From: Mycobacterium sp. DL440
Lineage (GTDB): Bacteria; Actinomycetota; Actinomycetes; Mycobacteriales; Mycobacteriaceae
Assembly (NCBI RefSeq): GCF_011745145.1
Contig: NZ_CP050191.1
Span: forward strand, 4,721,333-4,785,332
DNA length: 64,000 nt
Direction: 5' to 3'
Each line of letters begins with the position of its first letter. The first letter of the stretch is position 1. The position numbers and the translations under genes were made by a program. Positions 34,955 to 42,308 of this stretch are shown piece by piece. The notes under the pieces are model-generated. The model searched no databases. It was given only the letters and a program-made list of their open reading frames with translations, and was not told the origin of the DNA.

Positions 34955-36040
34955 GTGGGGTTCACCGACGTTGCGTGGGAGTCACGCAGCACCGAGCAGC
35001 TGGCGCGTGACCTCACCGAGGGGCCCGGTCCGGCATCGGTCGGCGGTGCCGGCGCGGCCTGGATCCGGGTCGCCAACGAATTGGCCAATGTCTCCGTTGA
35101 TTTCGACAAGCTCGTGGCACGGCTGCGGACTGCCTGGGACAGCCAGGCCTCCAGCGCGGCGGCTCAGCGCCTGGAAGAATTCGGCAAGTGGCTGCAGGCG
35201 ATCAGCCTGAGCGCGGCAGGCAACGGTCAACGCGCCGAGGAGGCCGCGGTCGCCAACACGGTGGCGGTGCTCGCGATGCCCAGTGTGTCGGAGGCCATCG
35301 AGGCGAAGACAGCCCAGGACATGATGGCCTCACTGGCCGCTTACAACGGGGCGGTGCTGACCGGGACGTTCGCCGAGTTCGACGCGGCCGCAACCGCCGA
35401 CGCGGCCAGCGCTGCGGCCGTCATGCAGCAGTACGAAGAGGCCGCTGCCCCCTTGGCCCAGCCGTGGGAGCAACCCCCACCTCCGCAGGTGTCGAAAGGC
35501 AATGCCCTGGCGGCCGAACAGGGCGGCGAAGGCGCACCCGGCGGTGGCGGTGCGGCAGCCGGCGGCGCCCCTGCGCTGCCGCCACCACCGCTGGCGCCGA
35601 TGCTCGCACCGGGCATCAAGTCGAGTACCGACCCGAAGGCGTTGCAGAAGACCGGATTTGCCGGGGCCGGCGGCTCCTCGGGCACCGGCGGTATGGGTGG
35701 CGCGCCCTACGCCCCGATGGGTGCCATGGGCCGTAACGACCAGAGCCGCGACTACGAGTCGGTGCAACCCGCGGCGACCCTGGACGGGGCCGGCGAACCG
35801 GGTGCCGGAGTGTCCGACGCCGGCCAGTCCTGGCTTCCCACCGCACAGCAGAACGACGCACCGTTCATGGTGTCGAACGTGAGTTGGGGTCCCGACACCG
35901 CGGTGTTCGACGAACTTGCAGCCCCTGAGGTGCCCGTCGGCGAGGGCTTCGCCGACGAACCGGAGCGCACGCTCGAACAGGTGGACAACCGCTGGGTCAC
36001 TCCCCCGGTGATCGGCGTCGACCGGGGGCTCAACCTATGA
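34955..36040 (+). CDS. PPE-like protein of the ESX locus
   Basis: A 361-residue protein (GTG start after GAGGGGAGG). The helical N-terminal 170 residues contain AWDSQASSAAAQRLEEFGKWL (W with helix-turn of PPE proteins) and SVSEAIEAKTAQDMMASLAAYNGAV; the PPE tripeptide is not present. A Pro/Gly/Ala-rich middle follows, then the C-terminal WVTPPVIGVDRGLNL. A closing sequence of that shape is, to my recollection, common in PPE proteins encoded inside ESX loci. The stop overlaps the EspG start (ATGA), consistent with chaperone coupling. Confidence 0.75.
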   Translation: MGFTDVAWESRSTEQLARDLTEGPGPASVGGAGAAWIRVANELANVSVDFDKLVARLRTAWDSQASSAAAQRLEEFGKWLQAISLSAAGNGQRAEEAAVANTVAVLAMPSVSEAIEAKTAQDMMASLAAYNGAVLTGTFAEFDAAATADAASAAAVMQQYEEAAAPLAQPWEQPPPPQVSKGNALAAEQGGEGAPGGGGAAAGGAPALPPPPLAPMLAPGIKSSTDPKALQKTGFAGAGGSSGTGGMGGAPYAPMGAMGRNDQSRDYESVQPAATLDGAGEPGAGVSDAGQSWLPTAQQNDAPFMVSNVSWGPDTAVFDELAAPEVPVGEGFADEPERTLEQVDNRWVTPPVIGVDRGLNL

Positions 36041-36849
36041 CGGCTTCGCTCGCTCCACAGTTCGTCGTGACCGATGACGAAATGCACGTTCTGGCTGCCT
36101 GTCTCGGGGTCCAAGCGCTGCCATTGGTGCTGGACCTGCGACCGCGACACCCCACCGAATCCGCTCGGGCCGAGGCCGCGGGTGCAGCCGCCCGGAGCCT
36201 GACCGAGCGCGGCCTGCTGTCGGCCGGTGAGGTCAGCACCGAACTTGCCGTGGTCGTGCAATCGCTGCAACGGCCCGAGCGCGAGCTCGCGATGCGTTTG
36301 GTCACTCCCGATGGCCTGGCCCGCGTCGCGGTCGTGCGCCATGGCACACAATGCATCTCGGCCTGCCGGGTCGGCGCTGAGATCACCTTGGCTGTGATCC
36401 ACGACGGAGCGCATCTGCCCAGCGCCACCGGTGCCCTGCTGAGTCGGCTCCCGGCGTCCGTCCCGGCCGAGATCAGTCCCGTCGGCGCGCCACTGACCGA
36501 AGTCGCCCAGGCATTGTCGGACACCCATGACGCCACCGAGTTGTCCGACCGGATCCGTGCCCTCGGCGCCGACACCCGCACCGCGATGATGCTGGGCTCG
36601 GCACTGGCCGCCCGGTTGGCCTTCGCCGAGATCGTCTACTACGCACTCGATGACGACGTGGACCGCGTCTCACGTTCTGTCGGGGCGGTCGGCGTGTTCT
36701 ACACCAAACGCGGACGGATCGTCGGCGCCCCGAGCTCCTCACCCAGCGGACAGTTGTGGACCACCCTCAAGCCAGGGTCGGATCACACGGTCAAGCAGGC
36801 CATCGGCCAGCTTGTCGAGCTGTCCGGCTACAGATGGGGGGACTGCTAG
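36037..36849 (+). CDS. espG: EspG, PE/PPE-specific chaperone
   Basis: A 270-residue protein of the EspG family. Typical elements: VVTDDEMHVLAACLGVQALPLVLDLRPRH at the start, then AARSLTERGLLSAGEVSTELAVVVQSLQRPERELAMRLV and RVAVVRHGTQCISACRVG. The C-terminal half has AVGVFYTKRGRIVGAPSSSPSGQLWTTLKPGSDHTVKQAIGQLVEL. EspG binds the tip of PE/PPE dimers and keeps them soluble until EccA releases them. It is translationally coupled to the PPE gene. Confidence 0.9.
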   Translation: MTASLAPQFVVTDDEMHVLAACLGVQALPLVLDLRPRHPTESARAEAAGAAARSLTERGLLSAGEVSTELAVVVQSLQRPERELAMRLVTPDGLARVAVVRHGTQCISACRVGAEITLAVIHDGAHLPSATGALLSRLPASVPAEISPVGAPLTEVAQALSDTHDATELSDRIRALGADTRTAMMLGSALAARLAFAEIVYYALDDDVDRVSRSVGAVGVFYTKRGRIVGAPSSSPSGQLWTTLKPGSDHTVKQAIGQLVELSGYRWGDC

Positions 36850-36926
36850 ATCCGCTCCGTGTTCAACAGCGAATTCTCAACCACCGTCCGGCGACTCATG
36901 CCGGTTCTGACAAAGAGAGGTAAGGC

Positions 36927-37196
36927 ATGACGCTCCATCTGACGCCCGCGGAAGCCCAGAGCAAGATCGAGAATATCGACAAACAGATGATGGATGTCAG
37001 GCGGCTGGCTTCCCAGATCCTCGATTCCACCGAGTCGATGACCGCCAGCTCGTGGACGGGCGGCAAGGCGGCGAAGTTTCGCGGCATCATGACGCAGCAT
37101 CACGAGGACTTCAACTACGTCATCAACAACCTGCAGCACATCGTCGACAAGGGAAAGTCCGACATCAACGCACTCGTCAGCCACGACGCGGACTAG
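36927..37196 (+). CDS. WXG100 protein, Esx-type
   Basis: An 89-residue four-helix-bundle partner. W43-T-G45 is the WxG turn between the two long helices (KQMMDVRRLASQILDSTESM and AAKFRGIMTQHHEDFNYVINNLQHIV). It has no C-terminal YxxxD/E. GAGAGG precedes the ATG. It pairs with the next gene, 20 bases downstream. Confidence 0.85.
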   Translation: MTLHLTPAEAQSKIENIDKQMMDVRRLASQILDSTESMTASSWTGGKAAKFRGIMTQHHEDFNYVINNLQHIVDKGKSDINALVSHDAD

Positions 37197-37216
37197 ACAT
37201 CGAAAGGTTTTGATCA

Positions 37217-37507
37217 ATGGATACGGATAGCATTCGGTACCAGTACGGAGCCAACTACGCGTCCCTGGACGACATTCAGGGGGTCACCAACAACGCGATG
37301 CAGATGCGCGAGGAAGTCAGCCAGGTGTTCGCCGCACTGCAGGGCGTGTACGAGGGCGACGCCGCGGCGACGTTGCACCAGAAGCAGACTCAGATCCTGC
37401 AGCAGATGGACGCGATCCTCAACGAGATCACCCAGACGCGGTCCGGGGGAAATCAGTCGCAGGAGGACGCGGCGGCGCTCGACAAGCATCTTGCCGGCGG
37501 TTTCTAG
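37217..37507 (+). CDS. WXG100-like Esx protein (CFP-10-like position) with altered export signal
   Basis: A 96-residue protein. The turn reads Y45-E-G47 instead of WxG, which is common in one member of an Esx pair. The C-terminus ends HLAGGF, similar to CFP-10's SSQMGF. Counting back from the end, the position of the CFP-10 motif YSRAD is occupied here by N79-Q-S-Q-E83, so the tyrosine required in characterised substrates is missing. It forms the likely heterodimer with the preceding gene. Confidence 0.8.
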   Translation: MDTDSIRYQYGANYASLDDIQGVTNNAMQMREEVSQVFAALQGVYEGDAAATLHQKQTQILQQMDAILNEITQTRSGGNQSQEDAAALDKHLAGGF

Positions 37508-37603
37508 CGCGGCAGCTCGTCAGCGGGCTCGGTTGGCAGCACCATCGCAACCGGGCCCGCTTGCGCGTCCGTTTTCCAGCTGCCGGAGAGAAAGGGGCAC
37601 AAC

Positions 37604-38392
37604 GTGATCACTGACAAGGTGGCCCCGCTACGCCACGATGTCGAACCGTGGTTCATGAGCGGCTTCGACTTCCGCTGCATCTGGGAGGCACTCGGTCTCG
37701 ACCGCCTGCCGTCCCCGCTGTCCTACCGCCATCGCGGACCTGAGTTCATGTCCGAGGTGGAGGCCGATCGCACGGCCGCGCTGGCTCGGTTGCGTGCCGG
37801 GCTGAACCCGAATCGTGTTCGTATTCTTGAGGCTTTGCGGTACCCGGCATACCTCCTGCAGGGATTCGGCCGGATCGAGGCCGGCGCCGGGCAGCAGGTC
37901 TATCGTCTGCTCGGAGTGATCGGCACGACGGGTTACTGCGCTGTGATCACCCAGGACCCCGGTGAACAATTCATCTTCGGCGAGGACGTCCAAATCATCG
38001 GGTGTGTCAACATCGATTTTCCTCAGATCGTCCTCGAAGCACTCCCGGCGTACAAGGCCGGTACCCGGCCCCGTAAGGAAGAGCTACTCGAGGATGAGAC
38101 ACCGACATCGGCGCTGCGGGACACCGAGATCACCGGATCGATTCTGCTCAGCGGATCCGCTGAGTTCAGCAAGGACTACCAACTACGCGACGCCACCCAC
38201 CTGACGCTGATCAACATCGCCGACGACGGCGCCTATGTGGTCAACGAGGGCACGAATGCGTTCCAGGTCATTCCGGCGACCGTGCCCAATCTGATGCAGG
38301 TCTTCAAGAAGATCGAGAAGCGCCAGTCAGAAGCGTTGACGGAGAAGCTCTCCGCAGAACAAGCGGACCGGGAATTCGATGGCCTACCTTGA
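37604..38392 (+). CDS. Second, divergent EspG-like protein
   Basis: A 262-residue protein. SGFDFRCIWEALGLDRLPSPLSYRHR at the start and RVRILEALRYPAYLLQGFGRIE followed by VYRLLGVIGTTGYCAVITQDPGEQFIFGED in the middle show the EspG order of strands and helices. The C-terminal LMQVFKKIEKRQSEALTEKL is more charged than in true EspG. It may serve the downstream EspB-like or small Esp-like substrate rather than the PPE protein. Identity with EspG is low by eye, so this is a fold-level call. It overlaps the next gene by 14 bases. Confidence 0.5.
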   Translation: MITDKVAPLRHDVEPWFMSGFDFRCIWEALGLDRLPSPLSYRHRGPEFMSEVEADRTAALARLRAGLNPNRVRILEALRYPAYLLQGFGRIEAGAGQQVYRLLGVIGTTGYCAVITQDPGEQFIFGEDVQIIGCVNIDFPQIVLEALPAYKAGTRPRKEELLEDETPTSALRDTEITGSILLSGSAEFSKDYQLRDATHLTLINIADDGAYVVNEGTNAFQVIPATVPNLMQVFKKIEKRQSEALTEKLSAEQADREFDGLP

Positions 38393-39395
38393 CACCGTCT
38401 CCGTCTACGTGCCCGAGGGTACGGACAGCCAAGGTCGTCCGAAGCATCTCGCGACCGCGGCCGCCGAGATGCAGTCGGTCCACGAAATGGTGGAAGCCGC
38501 CGGACGCCAGATCGCCGGACCCACGCTATCCGCGGCAGCAGCCAGTATGGCTGCCTCCTTCCATTGCGGCACCTTGTACCAGGGCGAACACTTCTGGCCG
38601 ATACAGAACTCGATCCAACAGTCCGTGCTGGGCAGAGCATCCGCCGGTTCGGCGACAGAGATCCGGCAGTTCTGTTCGGGCGGTCTGTACGGCGTGATGC
38701 TCGCCGATGCGGTGCTGCAGGCAGGTTGGGCCGGCAATTACGCGATGGTGACGGGCGGCGACAGCATCTTCTACTTCGACCGGCATGACTATGCGGCCAG
38801 CCCGGCCACCGAAGGTTCGCTGCTCGGCGACAGCGGGTTCTGCGCGCTACTGAACCGCGACGACGGGTTCGCGCGAATCGTGTCGGCCGCCGCACGCTCC
38901 CACAATCCGTCTGCCGGCATGATGCACGGCAGGGCCGACGGTGCGATCGACGATCCGAAGTTTCCCACCCTGGAAGATTGGATCGCCCGGTGGGAAGACT
39001 ACGACAGACGCGGTCCCGGCACGGTGAGAGACAATGCGGTAGCCAGTTTTCGGGTAGCAGCCAAGACCGTGACCGAATGCTGTGAACGCGCAGGAGCGAA
39101 GCCCGATGACATCGATTGGTTCGCCCCTTCCTTCATCGAGCCGAGCTACGTCACGGACATGCTGGCGAAACAGACCTTCCTGCAACCCACACCCGGCCTG
39201 TATTCCTTCGCTGCACAATTCGGGCATCTGACCGTCTCGGACTTCGGGGTGAACCTCGCTTATCTGATGAACAACAGGATCGCCAAGGTGGGCGACCTGG
39301 TACTGCTGTTCGCCGCCGGAAATTTCGTCAACTGCGCCGCGGTCCTCCTGCAGATCGAGAAAGAGGTGGCCCTGCCATTCAATGTGCCGGCGTGA
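38379..39395 (+). CDS. Ketoacyl-synthase III (FabH)-like thiolase-fold enzyme inside the ESX operon
   Basis: A 338-residue protein with KAS III architecture. Cys99 in IRQFCSGGLYGVMLADAVLQAG is the nucleophilic cysteine context (FabH: ACSGFLYGL). GGDSIFYFDRHDYA then LLGDSGFCALL matches the FabH GDGAGA region. The C-terminal FGHLTVSDFGVNLAYLMNN then VLLFAAGNFVNCAAVLLQI matches the closing strands. The FabH catalytic His (PHQAN) appears replaced by PSFIE, and the Asn (GNTSA) by His (FGHL), so it may be a CerJ/DpsC-type acyltransferase rather than a condensing enzyme. I know of no ESX system in which such a gene is a standard component. Confidence 0.7.
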   Translation: MAYLDTVSVYVPEGTDSQGRPKHLATAAAEMQSVHEMVEAAGRQIAGPTLSAAAASMAASFHCGTLYQGEHFWPIQNSIQQSVLGRASAGSATEIRQFCSGGLYGVMLADAVLQAGWAGNYAMVTGGDSIFYFDRHDYAASPATEGSLLGDSGFCALLNRDDGFARIVSAAARSHNPSAGMMHGRADGAIDDPKFPTLEDWIARWEDYDRRGPGTVRDNAVASFRVAAKTVTECCERAGAKPDDIDWFAPSFIEPSYVTDMLAKQTFLQPTPGLYSFAAQFGHLTVSDFGVNLAYLMNNRIAKVGDLVLLFAAGNFVNCAAVLLQIEKEVALPFNVPA

Positions 39396-39434
39396 CACCG
39401 ATATTCACATGAACGATCACCGCAGAGGAGAATC

Positions 39435-39755
39435 ATGACCAACCCATGGGGCGCTCTGGACGAGGCCGCCGCGAACAAGAACCTCTATCTCGATCCGGAT
39501 GTCATCTCGAAGGTCAACACGGTCTGGGAAAAGTACGAGGAAAGCCTTGAACAGCTCATCACAAATTCTCTCGACGAAACCACGGAATACTTCGGCACGT
39601 CGAAGAATCCACTGGCGAATCTCGTTCAGAAACTCTTTGAGGCCCGGGGCAAGGAGTTGACCGATTATGCGACCGAGCAGTTGTCGCAGTCGCAGGCTTT
39701 CGTGAAGACTGCCCGCGACGCGGCAGAGGCCATGCGGTCCTCACAGAACGACTAG
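39435..39755 (+). CDS. Small helical Esp-like protein (106 aa)
   Basis: Starts MTNPWGALDEAAANKNLYLD, then two amphipathic helices (VISKVNTVWEKYEESLEQLI and PLANLVQKLFEARGKELTDYATEQL). The length and two-helix layout match EspC/EspF-type proteins, and it stands before a large EspB-like gene, as small Esp proteins stand before large ones. No C-terminal YxxxD/E (the end is AAEAMRSSQND). GAGGAGAA precedes the ATG. The call is by shape and position. Confidence 0.5.
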   Translation: MTNPWGALDEAAANKNLYLDPDVISKVNTVWEKYEESLEQLITNSLDETTEYFGTSKNPLANLVQKLFEARGKELTDYATEQLSQSQAFVKTARDAAEAMRSSQND

Positions 39756-39786
39756 TCAACATCACGGACGGACGGCGCAGCAGATC

Positions 39787-41562
39787 ATGAGCGGCTTCGG
39801 CAATTACCTCGGCGCAACGATGGGCACCAGCACCAACGAAGAGGGCAAAAGTGGCGCGGTCTATGACAACTCGTTCGTCACTAACGGAAACTATCCCAAA
39901 CGCGCTGCCCTGGTCGATGGCAAGGACAACTTCGATCAGGTAGAGAAGGATCAGGTAGAGAAGGATTGGGACAAAGAGCACGGCGTCGCGAAGTACCAGC
40001 CGGACAGCAAGCTCCTCGGCGAGGTGCCCGGTTTGATATCAGACAACAGCACGTACCTCGAGGTCCAGGATACGCTCAACGGTCCCGATAAACTCAACTG
40101 GGAAGACAAAGAATTCGTCTTCATGGAGGCGGAGAAGAATTCGCTCAAAACCGGAGACATCGAAACTCTTGCCAAGGCTTGGAGGAAAAGCGGCACCGAC
40201 CTCAAGACGAACTCAAAGGCGTTCAAAGAGGATGTCGGCAAGGAAATAGCCGGAAAATGGTCCGGCGAAAGTGCCGCAGCGGCCGAAGCTGCGTCCGAAC
40301 AGGTCACGAAGAGCGCTATCTACGACTTCGAAAAGGCTTCCGAAGCCATAGCGAAACGCCTGGACGAGCTACACAGCGCCTTTACCCAAATCAAGACCGA
40401 GTTCCCCGATGACTATGCCGACTCTGCTTTGCTCGACGACGGTAAGTTCAACAAAAAAGAACTCGATGATGCTATCAATGAATACAACAACAAATATGAG
40501 GTCGACGACAGTGGTCACCTTCGCAACAAGAAAAGCGGCGGTTATGTGACCGCAGCCGACGCTCTCAAAGAGCTGGACGAGATCAATCACTCCATCCAGG
40601 CCTACCACACGGCCGTCCAGTTGTTTCAGAACGTCTACAACCCGGTCGTCGAGGCAGTCACGCAGAATTTCCCTCATCTCCCGACCCCGCCGAACATGAA
40701 GTACGGGGACACGACCGGCCCTGGCGGCCCGGGCGGAGATCCCAGCGGTCCCGGTGGCACCAGCCCGTTCACTCCAGGTGGCGGCCCAGGCACCAAGCCG
40801 TTCGACAAGTCGGCGTTCGACAAGCTGAGTCCCAACAAACCGACCGATCTCGACAAATTCAAGCCCATCGACCAAAAGTCAATGAGCCAAATGGATTCCA
40901 CGACTGATCCCACCAAGGACGCCCTCGACAGCCTGACCGATCCGGTCAAGTCCGCGATCGACTCGGCCACCAACGCCGCCAAAGACGCAGCCGGCCAGCT
41001 CGCGGATGCCATGAAGAACGGGGCACAGAATCCGTTGGGCGACATGCCCAAGGGGCCGCCTGAAGGCGTCCTCGGTCTCGGGCCGCAGGGACTCGGCGGG
41101 GCCGGCGCCGGCAAGGTCGGCGGCGGCGCCGGTGGCGGAGTTCCCTTGCGGGGCCTGCCAAGTGCCCTTCCGACGGGAGCACCTGCGACCGCCGCGGCGA
41201 AGATGCCTGCTGGGGCGGCCGGAGCCGGAGCCGGCCTGGGCGCCGGCGCGGGAAGCCCCGGAGCGGGTGCCCCGGCCGCGGGCCAGCGCGGCGGCGATCA
41301 GAACGGCAAGGGCCATCAGGTCAACAAGGCGTTGCGGCGCAAGAAGAACGGCAAGGACGTCATCGGCGACGCGGACGCGTCGGTACCGGTGGTCGGTGCG
41401 AACGAGGAAGCCGAGCAGCCGGAGAGCGCACCCGTCGAGCAGTCCGAGTTCCGTCGCCGCATTCCGCAGCGCGGCACCACCTGGCAGCCCGACTCGGCTG
41501 TCCAGCCCGGACCGGCGCGAAAGCCTCAGGCGCCGCAGTTCACGCCGGGTCGCTCGGAGTGA
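39787..41562 (+). CDS. EspB-like large ESX substrate
   Basis: A 591-residue protein. The helical N-terminal half contains METGDIETLAKAW-like organisation followed by EIAGKWSGESAAAAEAASEQ, comparable to EspB (LETGDQGASLAHFADGWNTF, then NWEGDAATACEASLDQ), with a W-S-G turn. The second half is Gly/Pro-rich (GPGGPGGDPSG), then AGGGVPLRGLPSALP, and ends in a basic-acidic tail (RRKNGKD, EFRRRIPQRGTTW) like EspB and EspK. The first 290 codons are clearly richer in A/T, Lys and Asp than the surrounding genes. It converges on the WXG100 gene with a 4-base gap. Confidence 0.6.
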   Translation: MSGFGNYLGATMGTSTNEEGKSGAVYDNSFVTNGNYPKRAALVDGKDNFDQVEKDQVEKDWDKEHGVAKYQPDSKLLGEVPGLISDNSTYLEVQDTLNGPDKLNWEDKEFVFMEAEKNSLKTGDIETLAKAWRKSGTDLKTNSKAFKEDVGKEIAGKWSGESAAAAEAASEQVTKSAIYDFEKASEAIAKRLDELHSAFTQIKTEFPDDYADSALLDDGKFNKKELDDAINEYNNKYEVDDSGHLRNKKSGGYVTAADALKELDEINHSIQAYHTAVQLFQNVYNPVVEAVTQNFPHLPTPPNMKYGDTTGPGGPGGDPSGPGGTSPFTPGGGPGTKPFDKSAFDKLSPNKPTDLDKFKPIDQKSMSQMDSTTDPTKDALDSLTDPVKSAIDSATNAAKDAAGQLADAMKNGAQNPLGDMPKGPPEGVLGLGPQGLGGAGAGKVGGGAGGGVPLRGLPSALPTGAPATAAAKMPAGAAGAGAGLGAGAGSPGAGAPAAGQRGGDQNGKGHQVNKALRRKKNGKDVIGDADASVPVVGANEEAEQPESAPVEQSEFRRRIPQRGTTWQPDSAVQPGPARKPQAPQFTPGRSE

Positions 41563-41566
41563 GGCG

Positions 41567-41863
41567 TCAGGGTTTGTCTTGCTGTTCCAGGGCGTCGGCG
41601 GTGAGCTGCAGACCGTCGGCGTAGTAGTCGAGCAGGTCGGTCTTCGCGGTGATCGACCCATCGACCCAGTCCAACTGCATTTTATAGCCTTTGCCGCCGT
41701 CGGCGAACTGCTTGCCGATCTTGTCGTGGCCCCAGGCCTGGCCTTCATCGCTGAGCATCTGCATCAGCCCGGACTGCACGGCTTTCATGTCGGTGCTGAT
41801 CGCGGCGAGATACCGCGCGGTGCTCCGCAGCTCGGCCGGCGTGACACCCAGCGGCACGGTCAT
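41567..41863 (-). CDS. WXG100-like protein, second copy
   Basis: A 98-residue protein. MTVPLGVTPAELRSTARYLAAIS and EGQAWGHDKIGKQFADGGKGYK carry the W-G-x-D turn, and the C-terminal VDGSITAKTDLLDYYADGLQ is nearly the same as in the copy at 62039-62335 (VDGSVVVKTDLLDYYSDGLK). It overlaps the YbaB-like gene by 4 bases and ends the leftward operon. It probably pairs with or escorts the WXG-channel protein two genes upstream. Confidence 0.8.
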   Translation of the reverse strand: MTVPLGVTPAELRSTARYLAAISTDMKAVQSGLMQMLSDEGQAWGHDKIGKQFADGGKGYKMQLDWVDGSITAKTDLLDYYADGLQLTADALEQQDKP

Positions 41864-42306
41864 CGCGCACTCCTCACGGTGGGGAAATCGTCGGGTGCTT
41901 CTTCGCCGTCGCCATGCGGCGCCGTTACCCGGGAGGACAACAGCACCCTGATGTCGGGCGCGCCCTCGACGATGTCGGACAGCGCGGGCATCTCCGCTCG
42001 CCGCTGCGCCAGCGGCGCAAAGAGTTCCGAGACTTTCCGCTCGACGTCTCGTGCGGCGTCCTGGGCCGCGGCGGTGATGTAGCTTCCGAGGTCGGCCAGA
42101 TCGTGCTCAGCGAAATAGGATTCGTCGACGGCGGTGCCGATGACGACACCGTCCGCATCGACGGTCACCGCGACAGTCCCGTCAGCGGTGCGTGCGGTCG
42201 AGTACAACTCCGCTCGCGCGGTCTCCACTGCGGCCAGGTCGGCCAGCTGTTCCTGCACGAGGGCAAGTGCATCGATGAGTTCATGCCGTGCCGCGTCGTG
42301 GTCCAT
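41860..42306 (-). CDS. YbaB/EspL-like protein, second copy
   Basis: A 148-residue protein. Helical start MDHDAARHELIDALALVQEQ, the strand region GTVAVTVDADGVVIGTAVDESYFAEHDLADLGSYITAAAQDAA, then ALSDIVEGAPDIR and a C-terminal DDFPTVRS. It is clearly paralogous to the protein at 62340-62804, which shares DESY, ITAAAQ-type, LSDIV(E/D)GAPD and FPTVRS segments. The EspL relationship suggests a cytosolic chaperone for the linked substrate. ATGA overlap with the WXG100 gene. Confidence 0.75.
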   Translation of the reverse strand: MDHDAARHELIDALALVQEQLADLAAVETARAELYSTARTADGTVAVTVDADGVVIGTAVDESYFAEHDLADLGSYITAAAQDAARDVERKVSELFAPLAQRRAEMPALSDIVEGAPDIRVLLSSRVTAPHGDGEEAPDDFPTVRSAR

Positions 42307-42308
42307 GC

